NCBI GenBank assembly: GCA_017937025.1
Contig: JAGBEJ010000003.1
Span: forward strand, 62,001 to 126,000
Length of the DNA: 64,000 nt
Direction: 5' to 3'
Source: Paludibacteraceae bacterium
Lineage (GTDB): Bacteria > Bacteroidota > Bacteroidia > Bacteroidales > Paludibacteraceae
Part shown: in pieces, positions 27,444 to 36,277 of the stretch
Layout of the letters: the number at the start of each line of letters is the position of its first letter
How positions within the stretch are numbered: position 1 is the first letter of the stretch
The notes under the pieces: generated by a model
Database searches by the model: none
The model's input: only the letters and a program-made list of their open reading frames with translations
What the model was told of the DNA's origin: nothing
Made by a program: the position numbers and the translations under genes

Positions 27444-27465
27444 ATTTAAAAACAAAGACAAGATA

Positions 27466-29166
27466 ATGAAGTCAAAAGAATTAGCTGGACGATATGCGTT
27501 GATGGAATCGCTCAAGGCGGAAGGAGTCGACACAATATTCGGATACCCAGGAGGTTCTATCATTCCAACATTCGACGCTCTTTACGATTATCGTGACATA
27601 TTCAATTTCGTACTCGTAAGACACGAACAGGCTGCGACACACGCCGCCGAAGGTTACGCCAGAGTCTCTGGAAAAGTAGGTGTCGTGCTGCTGACTTCCG
27701 GTCCTGGCGCCACAAACGCAATAACCGGAATCGCCGACGCCATGATGGACAGTACGCCTATGGTCGTGATAGCCGGACAGGTAGCATCACAGGCCTTAGG
27801 TTCAGACGCATTTCAGGAGACTGACTTGGTCGGCATAACACAGCCTATCACAAAATGGAGTTTCCAGATAAGAAAGGCCGAGGACATAGCATGGGCTGTG
27901 TCGAGGGCATTCTATATCGCCAGCACAGGAAGACCAGGACCTGTCGTTCTGGACTTGACAAAGGACGCGCAGACAGAGCTGTGCGACTTCGCTTACAAGA
28001 AGTGCAGCTTCATCAGAAGCTACATTCCTTATCCAGAGATAAGCGAGTTCGACGTTGAGCAGGCCGCACATATCATAAACGCAGCGAAGAAGCCTTTCGC
28101 TCTTCTTGGTCAGGGAGTAATCCTGTCCAATGCGGAGAAAGAGGTCATGAAGTTCCTTGAGAAAGCCAATATTCCTGCCGCCACTACACTTCTCGGTTTG
28201 TCGTGTCTGCCTTCAGACCACGAGCTGAACAAGGGAATGCTTGGCATGCACGGCAACTATGGCCCTAACATGAAGACCAATGAGTGCGACGTGCTTATCG
28301 CCATCGGCATGAGATTCTCCGACCGTGTGACCGGCAACAGAAACACATACGCGAAACAAGCCAAGATACTGCACTTCGACATCGACCCAAGCGAGATAGG
28401 CAAGAATATCACTCCTACACTCGGCATACTGGGCGACATCAAGGAGTCCATTACCATGGTGACAGAAAAGCTGAAGGAAAACAACCACAAGGAATGGATT
28501 GATTCGTTCAAGCCGCTGGAGAAGAAGGAATATGAGAAAGTCTTCGTCAAGGAGGTGGAGAACTGCACTGGCGACATACACATGGGAGAAGTTGTGGACA
28601 AGATAAGCAAGGCCACTGGCAACAAGGCAGTTCTTGTGACCGACGTTGGTCAGAACCAGATAATGAGCGCAAGGTACTTCAAGTACAAGCAGACACGCAG
28701 CGTCATAACTTCAGGAGGTCTCGGAACCATGGGATTCGGACTGCCTGCAGCGATGGGTGCGAAAGTCGGCGCTCCGGACAGAACAGTTTGCGCATTCTGT
28801 GGCGACGGCGGTCTGCAAATGACAATCGAAGAGCTTGGGACCATTATGCAGAGCAGCATCGGCGTCAAAATTATTCTTTTGAATAACAATAAGTTAGGCA
28901 TGGTGAGACAGTGGCAGGAGCTGTTCTGGCACAAGCGCTACTCATTCACCGACATGCTCAATCCGGACTTCAGCATGATTGCATCGGCATACGGCATCAA
29001 GAACTCTGTTGTGGAGAAGAGAGAAGACCTCGACAAAGGCATTGCCGATATGCTCAAAGACGACAAGGCATACATGCTTATCGTGAACCTTGAGGAGTGC
29101 GGTCTGGTTTACCCTATGACACCTGCCGGCGACGATGTTACAAATGTCTTACTAGAGAAGAAATAA
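27466..29166 (+). CDS. ilvB: acetolactate synthase large subunit IlvB
   Basis: A 566-residue thiamine-diphosphate enzyme that makes acetolactate or acetohydroxybutyrate. Motifs: IFGYPGGSIIPTFDAL, LVRHEQAATHAAEGYARVSGKVGVVLLTSGPGATN (catalytic Glu), and the ThDP/Mg site GDGGLQMTIEELGTI...LNNNKLGMVRQWQ. ATG 27466 is chosen because homologues start at MKSKELAGRYALMESLK; the frame is open further upstream into ilvD. The small subunit gene follows after 8 bases. Confidence 0.97.
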   Translation: MKSKELAGRYALMESLKAEGVDTIFGYPGGSIIPTFDALYDYRDIFNFVLVRHEQAATHAAEGYARVSGKVGVVLLTSGPGATNAITGIADAMMDSTPMVVIAGQVASQALGSDAFQETDLVGITQPITKWSFQIRKAEDIAWAVSRAFYIASTGRPGPVVLDLTKDAQTELCDFAYKKCSFIRSYIPYPEISEFDVEQAAHIINAAKKPFALLGQGVILSNAEKEVMKFLEKANIPAATTLLGLSCLPSDHELNKGMLGMHGNYGPNMKTNECDVLIAIGMRFSDRVTGNRNTYAKQAKILHFDIDPSEIGKNITPTLGILGDIKESITMVTEKLKENNHKEWIDSFKPLEKKEYEKVFVKEVENCTGDIHMGEVVDKISKATGNKAVLVTDVGQNQIMSARYFKYKQTRSVITSGGLGTMGFGLPAAMGAKVGAPDRTVCAFCGDGGLQMTIEELGTIMQSSIGVKIILLNNNKLGMVRQWQELFWHKRYSFTDMLNPDFSMIASAYGIKNSVVEKREDLDKGIADMLKDDKAYMLIVNLEECGLVYPMTPAGDDVTNVLLEKK

Positions 29167-29174
29167 CGACAATC

Positions 29175-29738
29175 ATGGAAGAAAAAACATTATACACAGT
29201 AACAATATTTTCTGAAAACCGTGTCGGTCTGTTAAACCAGATCTCTATCATATTCAACCGAAGACAATTGAATATCGAGACATTGAGCGTGTCGCCATCG
29301 GCATTGGAGGGCATACACAAGTTCACCATCACGACATACACCGACCTCGAGACTATTCAGAAAGTCGTAAAGCAGATCGACAAGAGAGTCGATATCCTTA
29401 AGGCTTACTACAACACAGACAGCGAGCTCGTTTACCAAGAAATCGCGCTCTATAAGATAGCGACTGACGCGCTCATAGAGAAAGGTTCTGTGGAAAGCCT
29501 CATCAGAAAGTACAACATCAGAATTCTTGAAATGAACGACACTTGCGTTGTATTCGAGAAGACTGGACTTTACGACGAGACACAGCAGCTTTTCGAGGAA
29601 CTGAGCAAGACTGTAGGCGTGCTGCAGTTCATACGTTCGGGAAGAGTTGCCATCACAAGGTCGAAGGTCGAAAGACTGTCGGACATGCTTGCCGAGATAG
29701 AAGAGACTCTGGCACAGAAAAAGAGCAGAAAAAAGTAA
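29175..29738 (+). CDS. ilvN: acetolactate synthase small (regulatory) subunit IlvN
   Basis: A 187-residue ACT-domain subunit that gives the large subunit valine feedback control. It starts YTVTIFSENRVGLLNQISIIFNRRQLNIETLSVSPSALEGIHKFTI, a classic ACT fold, followed by a C-terminal domain ending in RSGRVAITRSK. ATG 29175 is chosen because the ACT domain begins there and it sits just after the ilvB stop. Longer than the shortest IlvN forms, similar to the IlvH type. Confidence 0.95.
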   Translation: MEEKTLYTVTIFSENRVGLLNQISIIFNRRQLNIETLSVSPSALEGIHKFTITTYTDLETIQKVVKQIDKRVDILKAYYNTDSELVYQEIALYKIATDALIEKGSVESLIRKYNIRILEMNDTCVVFEKTGLYDETQQLFEELSKTVGVLQFIRSGRVAITRSKVERLSDMLAEIEETLAQKKSRKK

Positions 29739-29772
29739 ACAAAACACAAACCTGCCATAGGCCTCTGAACTC

Positions 29773-30534
29773 ATGGAGGTCTATGGCTTTTATTTTGAAA
29801 ATATGTCAGGAAACGTCGGAGAATTCCCAATTATAATCGAGCCATCAAGATGCGATTTCAACGGAAACGCGCCATTGACTTATCTGTGCGACAAGGCACT
29901 GCAAGTCGCTACAATCCATGCGCACAGAAACGGATTCGGATTTGATGTCATGGACAGCATAAGAAAGGCGTGGGTCATATCAAGAATGGGATTCTACATA
30001 ACAAGATACCCGGCGCACGACGAGCATGTGACATACAGAACATGGGTTAACAGCGTGGAAAGGCTCTTCACAAGAAGAAACTTCGAAATCATCGACGACA
30101 ACGGCTACAGCATAATGCAGGCGCAGTCGTTCTGGGCTGCCATCGACTTCGACACAAGACGTCCGACCGACCTGACAGAGATGAACAACGGAGCACTGAT
30201 GCCGACCATCACCCCAGACAGCGAGGATTACAACGCTCCACGACTAAGAAAAATCCCTGCTGTGGAAAGCCAGCCTGTGTTCACTCACAAAGCCGTTTAC
30301 AGCGACATCGACGTGAACCGCCACTTCAACAGCGTGAAGTACATAGAGCACGCTTTGGATTTGTACGACGAAGAACTGTTCTCGGGCAAGGAGGTGAAGG
30401 AGATGGAGGTCGTGTTCCTGAACGAGACACTCGCCGGCACCAACATGGCGTTCTGCAAAGAGAACGGAATCGTGGACATAAAAAACGCCGACAATGGAGA
30501 TTCCCTTTGCCGGCTGTCTTTCAAATTCAGTTAA
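29773..30534 (+). CDS. acyl-ACP thioesterase
   Basis: A 253-residue protein with two hotdog halves. The first contains RKAWVISRMGFYITRYPAHDEHVTYRTWVNSVERLFTRRNFEI, the second YSDIDVNRHFNSVKYIEHALDLY, where the D-x-N-x-H-x-N motif holds the catalytic residues of acyl-ACP thioesterases. It would release fatty acids, possibly branched ones, from acyl carrier protein. In many Bacteroidales this gene sits between ilvN and ilvC; here it closes the run and ilvC is absent. The link to branched-chain amino acid synthesis (iso/anteiso fatty acid precursors) is an inference from context. Confidence 0.9.
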   Translation: MEVYGFYFENMSGNVGEFPIIIEPSRCDFNGNAPLTYLCDKALQVATIHAHRNGFGFDVMDSIRKAWVISRMGFYITRYPAHDEHVTYRTWVNSVERLFTRRNFEIIDDNGYSIMQAQSFWAAIDFDTRRPTDLTEMNNGALMPTITPDSEDYNAPRLRKIPAVESQPVFTHKAVYSDIDVNRHFNSVKYIEHALDLYDEELFSGKEVKEMEVVFLNETLAGTNMAFCKENGIVDIKNADNGDSLCRLSFKFS

Positions 30535-30545
30535 TCAGCTGAAAA

Positions 30546-31880
30546 TCAATTCTTATTCATTGCTATGCGTGCCTTAATCTCTAAGGTGCGCAGCATGTCT
30601 TTGTAGGCGTTGTTCTTGTTCTGCTGCTCCACAGAAAGGTCGGAGTCGGAATTGCCGCCCCACCTTCTGCACAAATACAGCGACTCGAATATCCTGCCCA
30701 ATTTCCACTCCCTGCACATGCGCAGACCTACGGCATAGTCCTCGCCATAGCTCGTGTTCGGGAAGTTTATCTCTCGGAGCAGCGGCGTATAGAATGCTCT
30801 CGGAGCGCCAAGTCCGTTGATTCTCAAGGCATTGTTATGTCCGTTATCGTCGGTCCATTCCTTGTGGTCTATGAGTCCAGGAGGCAGTATGTTCATGTCG
30901 AAATCTGTCAACGTATATGAACCTATGAGCATGGCGCATTTGTTTGCGTAGAATCCGTCAACGACCTTCTGCAAGGTGTTTTCCGAAGAATAGACGTCGT
31001 CGCTGTCAAGCTGCACAGCGAACATTCCGCACTTATCGGAATGAACAGCCACATTCCAGCATCCGCCTATGCCGAGCGTCTCCGACTCCGGCACAATGTG
31101 CACCACCCTGTCGTCTGCCGCCGCCAACGACTCCAGTATCTGCGAAGTCGAGTCGGTCGAGTGATTATCCACAACAATGACATTGAACTTGAAGCCGGTC
31201 TTCTGCGACAGAGCCGATTTCACAGCGTCGGCAACCGTCTTTTCACGATTGCGCACCGGTATCACCACCGAAGCCGTAAACTCGAAATTATCAGCATCAA
31301 AATCGACGTTCTGCGTTCTCGGACTGAGGTACGCGCCAATCCTGCGCAAATGGTCGGTGAAAACAGTCTCCATCTCTTTCTGGATTTCAGCGTTCTTCTG
31401 CTTCACATAGTCGAACTGCTTCTCGCCGCTCTTCCTGTTGTCTTCCTTGACTGACACATACAGCGGCTCACGGAGATGAAACGGCAGCGAGACTCTGCTC
31501 AACGCGAGCTTCAGACTGTAAAACGCACCGAACTCCAGTCCCGGCACAACCTCACGAGCCACCGCCTTCAACGACTCTGCATCAAAGAGCAGCAAGTCGC
31601 CAAACGAGAAATCGTCACGGACACTCCCCTGCTGATAATCAATATTCGGAACAACGGAAACCTTGCCGCCATCCGACATGTAGAAGTCGGAATACACAAA
31701 CGACGCGCCCGAATATTCCTTCGCCTGAATGAACCTCATCACCGATTCGTCGGACATTTCCGGCTGTTTTTCCGATGTATATAGAAACAAATACTGACTC
31801 GAAACGCCGTCAATCAGTTTCAGCAAACTCTCTGTGGAAACGTGTTTCCCTACGTGTGCAAATGTGAAATCCTTTCTCAT
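30546..31880 (-). CDS. glycosyltransferase family 2 protein with an extra N-terminal domain
   Basis: A 444-residue protein. Residues about 200-320 are a GT-A domain ([57 protein letters not shown], where DSD is the DxD metal motif) and the distal part has [21 protein letters not shown]. Residues 1-170 look like a second, degenerate nucleotide-sugar fold ([22 protein letters not shown]) without an intact DxD. It is the last gene of a minus-strand run behind translation-related genes, an unusual place for a glycosyltransferase. Substrate unknown. Confidence 0.82.
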   Translation of the reverse strand: MRKDFTFAHVGKHVSTESLLKLIDGVSSQYLFLYTSEKQPEMSDESVMRFIQAKEYSGASFVYSDFYMSDGGKVSVVPNIDYQQGSVRDDFSFGDLLLFDAESLKAVAREVVPGLEFGAFYSLKLALSRVSLPFHLREPLYVSVKEDNRKSGEKQFDYVKQKNAEIQKEMETVFTDHLRRIGAYLSPRTQNVDFDADNFEFTASVVIPVRNREKTVADAVKSALSQKTGFKFNVIVVDNHSTDSTSQILESLAAADDRVVHIVPESETLGIGGCWNVAVHSDKCGMFAVQLDSDDVYSSENTLQKVVDGFYANKCAMLIGSYTLTDFDMNILPPGLIDHKEWTDDNGHNNALRINGLGAPRAFYTPLLREINFPNTSYGEDYAVGLRMCREWKLGRIFESLYLCRRWGGNSDSDLSVEQQNKNNAYKDMLRTLEIKARIAMNKN

Positions 31881-31883
31881 AAA

Positions 31884-32435
31884 CTATGCTATTTCAAGAT
31901 CTAATTTGTCTGCCTTGTAGTCGTTGTAAAGCGCCGAAAGCCTCGCTAAAAATTTCGTTATCACCGTCAGCGCCTCGGTTGTCTGCTCCGTCACTTTTTC
32001 TCCTCTCAGCCTCAAGACAAGTATGCCGTAAAGGAATGACAGTGCCACCTCCATGTCGTTTGCCTCAGGATTATTCTCTTTGGCTCTGAGTTCCGAGATA
32101 AAAGGCAACGCTTTGTAGTACGAAGCCGTGTATTCAGGATACTTCATCGACATGAGCAGCGTCTTGTGCAGCGTATTCAGTTCATTCAGGGTGTTGGTCA
32201 CCATCTGCAGGTGCCCTTTCTCCTTCACGCCCTCCATGCGCATCATGTCTATCAGGCTCTCGTACCATTCTGTCAGCTGCTTTTTCTTCTCGTCGTCAAG
32301 CTGAAATCTTGATATGATGTTTGTCTTTATTTTGTCTATGTCAAATTGGAATGTCCTGATTATGTCCTCTATCTGCCACATGTAGAGTATATACTCGGAA
32401 ACATTCTCTTTCTTTTTCTGTGATGCTATGAACAT
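31884..32435 (-). CDS. DUF4924 family protein
   Basis: A 183-residue, all-helical cytoplasmic protein. The N-terminus FIASQKKKENVSEYILYMWQIEDIIRTFQFD is the signature of DUF4924, a family confined largely to Bacteroidota. It has no catalytic motif, signal peptide or membrane helix. It lies 3 bases upstream of the glycosyltransferase gene and 4 bases downstream of the S4-domain gene, so it is co-transcribed with translation-related genes. Function unknown. Confidence 0.85.
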   Translation of the reverse strand: MFIASQKKKENVSEYILYMWQIEDIIRTFQFDIDKIKTNIISRFQLDDEKKKQLTEWYESLIDMMRMEGVKEKGHLQMVTNTLNELNTLHKTLLMSMKYPEYTASYYKALPFISELRAKENNPEANDMEVALSFLYGILVLRLRGEKVTEQTTEALTVITKFLARLSALYNDYKADKLDLEIA

Positions 32436-32439
32436 ACCT

Positions 32440-32904
32440 TTAAATATTATTTGGAGCGTTTACGAAATCCATGTCAACTTCATCGTCGTCATCATCGTCG
32501 AAATTCCAGTCCTCGTCTATGAAATACATCTCCTCAGCGAAGTCGTCAATGTCACGCCTTTCCTTCTTGGTCGGTCTGCCTAAACCTTTCTGACGTCTTG
32601 AACTTGCCGCAAGTTTCTGCAATTCAATCAGTTCAAGCTGGTCTTTTGTCGTCACGTTAAGCATGAAATCCGGCACCAGCTTAGCGCCCATTCTGTTATG
32701 CGCCAACGCGAGCACCTTGAACGAACATGTCACAGGACCTTTCTTAATGCCTATCACATCGCCCACCTTGACTGTACGAGATGGCTTCGCGAATGTATTA
32801 TCAATCAAGACCTTATTCTTCTTGCAAGCATCTGCCGCCTTGCTTCTGGTCTTGAACAGGCGCACCGCCCACATCCATTTATCGATTCTGACTTCCGACG
32901 GCAT
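32440..32904 (-). CDS. S4-domain RNA-binding protein, Hsp15-like
   Basis: A 154-residue protein with an S4 RNA-binding domain at residues 4-65 (RIDKWMWAVRLFKTRSKAADACKKNKVLIDN, VGDVIGIKKG), the HslR/Hsp15 arrangement, in which the protein binds 50S subunits carrying stalled nascent chains. The C-terminal 30 residues are extremely acidic (a run of Asp). Its neighbour upstream is peptidyl-tRNA hydrolase, which also acts on stalled translation products, and rplY is nearby, so a ribosome-rescue or quality-control role is plausible. Confidence 0.9.
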   Translation of the reverse strand: MPSEVRIDKWMWAVRLFKTRSKAADACKKNKVLIDNTFAKPSRTVKVGDVIGIKKGPVTCSFKVLALAHNRMGAKLVPDFMLNVTTKDQLELIELQKLAASSRRQKGLGRPTKKERRDIDDFAEEMYFIDEDWNFDDDDDDEVDMDFVNAPNNI

Positions 32905-32908
32905 AGGG

Positions 32909-33472
32909 CTATTTGTTGTTAAACTGGTTCATGGTCGTCTGTATGCCTGCCAGACAGAAGGATGTTATCATGTCGCCGGCTATCTCCAGACGGGCAGGCA
33001 GCTGCTCCTGCTGCTCGCTTGTGAAGTTGCCCAGCACATAGTCTATCTGACCTCCGCGCGGATAGTCGTTTCCCAGTCCGAACCTCAGTCGCGCGTAAGC
33101 ATCGGTCTTCAGCAGTTCCTCTATGTTCTTCAGTCCGTTGTGACCAGCAGCCGAGCCCTTGGGCTTCAGTCTGAGCGCACCGAACGGCAATGCCAAGTCA
33201 TCCACTATCACAAGAAGGTTCTCCAGCTGGATATTCTCCTTCTGCATCCAATATCTGACTGCGTTTCCGGAAAGGTTCATGAATGTATTAGGCTTCAGCA
33301 GAATGATTTTTCTGCCCTTCACCGACACTTCAGCCGTAGCGCCATATCTCTGTTCGGAGAAGAACACGCCGTTTCTTCTCGCGAAGTCGTCAACCACCAT
33401 GAATCCGGCATTGTGTCTCGTGCCTTCATACTCTGCGCCGATATTTCCCAAACCCACTACCAAGTACTTCAT
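32909..33472 (-). CDS. pth: peptidyl-tRNA hydrolase
   Basis: A 187-residue enzyme that frees tRNA from prematurely released peptidyl-tRNA. Motifs: [28 protein letters not shown] with the catalytic His in [32 protein letters not shown] (catalytic Asp), and [16 protein letters not shown]. Length is normal. It lies 96 bases after rplY and 4 bases before the S4-domain gene, the usual rplY-pth neighbourhood. Confidence 0.97.
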   Translation of the reverse strand: MKYLVVGLGNIGAEYEGTRHNAGFMVVDDFARRNGVFFSEQRYGATAEVSVKGRKIILLKPNTFMNLSGNAVRYWMQKENIQLENLLVIVDDLALPFGALRLKPKGSAAGHNGLKNIEELLKTDAYARLRFGLGNDYPRGGQIDYVLGNFTSEQQEQLPARLEIAGDMITSFCLAGIQTTMNQFNNK

Positions 33473-33568
33473 TTCAATTCGTTTTTCTGTCAGTGTTCTA
33501 TAAAAAAAGAACTGTCCGCAAATATAACAATTACGGACAGTTTTCTTATGTCAATCTAATGATTTGAC

Positions 33569-34150
33569 TTATTTTGCAGCTGCGGCTGCTGCAGCTGCTG
33601 CGGCTGCCTGACGAGTTGCCTTGACTGTAGCAACAACGTTCTCTGCTGCGGATACGAGCTCAAGCTTGTCATAGCTGAGGTCCTTAACCTTGATAGCCTT
33701 GCCGATGTTCAACGAAGTAACATCAACTGTCAAGAACTCAGGTATGTCGTTGTACAAGCCCTTAACCTTCAAATATCTCAAGTTCTGAACGAGCTTACCA
33801 CCGGCCTTAACACCTTCTGCGTGTCCGTCGAGACGTGCAGGAACTGCCATAACAACAGGCTTGTTCTCTGTCACCTCAAGGAAATCGATGTGAAGCAGAC
33901 GGTCTGATACTGGGTGGAACTGGAGCTCCTTCAATACAGCCTTGTGAACCTTGCCGTCGATTGTCAACTCTACAACGAAGATCTCTGGAGTGTAGATCAA
34001 CTTGCGAACTGCGTTTGCATCTACTACGAAGTTGATGTTCTTGTCAAGACCGTAGATGTTGCAAGGCACCTGATTCTGCTTGCGAAGCTCGCGTGTAGCC
34101 TTCTTTCCAAGCTCTTTTCTCTCTGTTCCTGATAACTGGAATGTTTTCAT
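33569..34150 (-). CDS. rplY: 50S ribosomal protein L25 (CTC form)
   Basis: A 193-residue L25 of the long general-stress-protein CTC type, which binds 5S rRNA. The N-terminal domain (MKTFQLSGTERKELGKKATRELRKQNQVPCNIYG) and the C-terminal TL5-like domain (LHIDFLEVTENKPVVMAVPARLDGHAEGVKAGGKL...VDVTSLNIGKAIKVKDL) are both present. The last residues form an alanine run closed by lysine, a common ending in this phylum. A promoter lies about 97 bases upstream and drives rplY and probably pth and the genes beyond. Confidence 0.96.
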   Translation of the reverse strand: MKTFQLSGTERKELGKKATRELRKQNQVPCNIYGLDKNINFVVDANAVRKLIYTPEIFVVELTIDGKVHKAVLKELQFHPVSDRLLHIDFLEVTENKPVVMAVPARLDGHAEGVKAGGKLVQNLRYLKVKGLYNDIPEFLTVDVTSLNIGKAIKVKDLSYDKLELVSAAENVVATVKATRQAAAAAAAAAAAK

Positions 34151-34246
34151 TTTTGAAATTTTGTTTTTGTGTTACTCAAATTTAAGTGAAAGATGTTAAT
34201 CGCTTAATTCCCATCACACTTATACTTTGCTTTTTGCAAAGCGGTG

Positions 34247-34275
34247 CAAAGGTAAGAATTTTATTGACAATACAA
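34247..34275 (-). promoter_or_regulatory. promoter of rplY (TTG-N18-TACCTTTG)
   Basis: On the minus strand TTG (34273-34275) and TACCTTTG (34247-34254) are 18 bases apart. A small hairpin, CTTTGC-TTTTT-GCAAAG at 34225-34241, would lie at the very start of the transcript. Confidence 0.6.
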
Positions 34276-34331
34276 GTTGCCTCACACAGTTATTTTTTGT
34301 TTCTTTGATGTTGGTAAAAAAACACACAGAC

Positions 34332-35180
34332 ATGATAATCATAGCAGACAGCGGGTCAACTAAAACTCATTGGGTGGCGATTTCTGGCAACGGAACGAGA
34401 ACCGACATCATCAGCTCCGGCATCAACCCATACTATCAGTCGCAGGAGGACATCACAAACGACATTCGCGACAACGTGAAGTTCAACACCTCGGGCGAGT
34501 CTGTTGAAGTTTACTTTTACGGAGCCGGATGCGCCAACGACGAGAAAAAAGCCATTGTCAGAGACGCCATCAACGCCAACTACCCGACGGCAGCGTGCCA
34601 CGTGGAAAGCGACCTCACTGGCGCATGCCGCTCACTGCTGCAGCACAATGCCGGCATAGCGTGCATACTCGGCACTGGCTCAAATTCATGCTACTACGAC
34701 GGCAAGGACATCGTGAAAAACGTCTCTCCGCTCGGATTCATCATCGGTGACGAAGGCAGCGGCGCTGTAATAGGCAAGACCTTCATCGGCGACCTGCTGA
34801 AAAAGCAGACGACCGCTGAGATTGAGGAGCTTTTCAGCAAGGAATACTCATACTCCGCCGGCGACATCGTCGAAGCCGTTTACCGCAAGAGTTTCCCTAA
34901 CCGCTTTCTCGCGCAGTTCACAAAATTCATCGCCTACGCATTAGAGAATTGTCACGACGAAGCCAGCATCAGATACATCGACAACCTGCTGGTGACGTCG
35001 TTCCGCGCCTTCTTCATACGCAACGTCAGCCAATACGACGGCACGAGCGCCAGCTTCGTCGGCTCGGTGGCACACGTTTTCCGCAAGCAGCTCACACAAG
35101 CCGCCCACGACTGCGGATTCACCATCGGCACTATCGTCCAAGACCCTATGGAAGGGCTTATCGCATACCACACGGCATAA
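34332..35180 (+). CDS. BadF/BadG/BcrA-type sugar kinase (N-acetylglucosamine kinase-like)
   Basis: A 282-residue ASKHA-fold ATPase. It opens MIIIADSGSTKTHWVAIS (phosphate 1 loop), has the ACILGTGSNSCYYDG second phosphate motif, GFIIGDEGSGAVIGK, and ASFVGSVAHVF near the adenosine site. This pattern fits the BadF/N-acetylglucosamine kinase group, which phosphorylates amino sugars released from peptidoglycan or glycans. ATG 34332 is chosen over an earlier start because the phosphate loop begins at once. It is divergent from rplY and appears monocistronic. Confidence 0.88.
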   Translation: MIIIADSGSTKTHWVAISGNGTRTDIISSGINPYYQSQEDITNDIRDNVKFNTSGESVEVYFYGAGCANDEKKAIVRDAINANYPTAACHVESDLTGACRSLLQHNAGIACILGTGSNSCYYDGKDIVKNVSPLGFIIGDEGSGAVIGKTFIGDLLKKQTTAEIEELFSKEYSYSAGDIVEAVYRKSFPNRFLAQFTKFIAYALENCHDEASIRYIDNLLVTSFRAFFIRNVSQYDGTSASFVGSVAHVFRKQLTQAAHDCGFTIGTIVQDPMEGLIAYHTA

Positions 35181-35181
35181 A

Positions 35182-35722
35182 GGTTGCTGAGCGAAGCCGA
35201 ACTAATCTTATGTAAAGCATTTAAAACATTTTCTCCTCAAATATCTTGATAGTATCAGAAAAATTCTGTTCCTTTGCACCCAATCCTCTTGGCACTGGAG
35301 CGTTTACTGTAGCACTTTTTCTGTCACAAGAAGATTTGCAGGTTCTCGCCTTTGCCGCCCGAAGAAAGCCACTCAATAAACTGGCGGCTGCTGGACTCCG
35401 TGTGAGCGAGGTAGAGAGGTCTTCTTTTTTGAAATCTTTATTTCAATATCAAAGTCAGCGATTTTGTCGCTGGCTTTTTTTGTTATTGTCTTTCTCATAA
35501 TCAAGAATTTTGATTTAGTGCGTCTAACGCCTCTTGTGTTATGTAGCCTTTGTTGCTGAGAATCGCTCTTACGGCAATACCGCAAACCGCAGCCACCGAC
35601 AAGTCGATTAACAGCCATGTGATGTTTCATAACTTATCTTATGCAAAGCATTTAAAACCAAGCTATTCATTCTGGCACTTCGACTTGCTTCTGCATTTCG
35701 GCTACGCTCGGTGACCGAATGC
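35182..35722. repeat. gene-free 630-base region with repeats and decayed small frames
   Basis: Between the kinase stop and the HIT terminator I find repeats rather than a gene. At 35182 there is a relative of the 6181 repeat (GGTTGCTGAGCGAAGCCGAA), and at 35693-35722 an inverted relative folding on itself (GCATTTCGG...CCGAATGC). A 23-base direct repeat with one mismatch (ATCTTATG[T/C]AAAGCATTTAAAAC) lies at 35205-35227 and 35636-35658. Inside, on the minus strand, are a stop-interrupted frame (35501-35626) reading NITWLLIDLSVAAVCGIAV, which looks like a small membrane protein that lost its start, and a 41-codon frame at 35373-35498. A hairpin with a T run lies at 35456-35481. Confidence 0.55.
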
Positions 35723-35762
35723 AATTGACAACAGCGGACAAAAACACCCACCATACAAAACA

Positions 35763-35793
35763 AAAAAGGCTTGACATTTCTGCCAAGCCTTTT
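35763..35793 (-). terminator. terminator of the HIT gene
   Basis: AAAAAGGCTTG and CAAGCCTTTT form a hairpin 20 bases beyond the HIT stop, with a T run on the minus strand from the A-rich left flank. Confidence 0.85.
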
Positions 35794-35813
35794 CTATTCT
35801 CAAAACCCTCGGT

Positions 35814-36239
35814 TTAGAGGTTTGCCTTAATCTTGCTTATTGTCTCATTGTACTGCTCGTCAGTGAGATAAGTCTTCTTTGGGTTCATCTCGATGACACC
35901 GCCGAAGTTGTATCCGCCCTTGTACTTAGGCACGATGTGCATGTGGAGGTGCGACAATGTGTCAGCAAATGCTCCGTAGTTTATCTTGTCTGGGTTGAAC
36001 GCCTTCTGTATAGCGTTTCCAACCTTTGCCACATCTCTCATGAAAGCGTTTCTCTGCTCCTCAGACAGCTCGTGGAACTCTACGCCGTGGTCCTTGTAAA
36101 CCACATTGCAGCGTCCTGGGTGGCTCTGCTCCTTGAAAAGGAACAACTGCGAAACCTCAAGATCCGCGATCTTTATCATTAACTCGTCGAGCACTGGAAG
36201 GTGCTGGCAATACAAACACTCTGATTTTGGTGATGCCAT
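35814..36239 (-). CDS. HIT family nucleotide hydrolase/transferase
   Basis: A 141-residue HIT-domain protein. The catalytic histidine triad is seen as HLHMHIVPK (about residues 97-105). The N-terminus has CLYCQHLP, a C-x-x-C that with a later His may bind zinc as in Fhit/HinT relatives, and the middle has FKEQSHPGRCNVVYKDHGVEF. HIT proteins split nucleotide-phosphoramide or dinucleoside polyphosphate bonds. It lies 38 bases downstream of the pfp gene on the same strand and ends at a clear terminator. Confidence 0.93.
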   Translation of the reverse strand: MASPKSECLYCQHLPVLDELMIKIADLEVSQLFLFKEQSHPGRCNVVYKDHGVEFHELSEEQRNAFMRDVAKVGNAIQKAFNPDKINYGAFADTLSHLHMHIVPKYKGGYNFGGVIEMNPKKTYLTDEQYNETISKIKANL

Positions 36240-36277
36240 AATTCTTGTTTTTTTAGTTTAGATTTATAGATTAGAAA

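Noticed and set aside
35246-35500. 84-codon plus-strand frame in the repeat-bounded segment
   Set aside because: No start context, no recognisable motif, and it runs through the hairpin and T run at 35456-35481.
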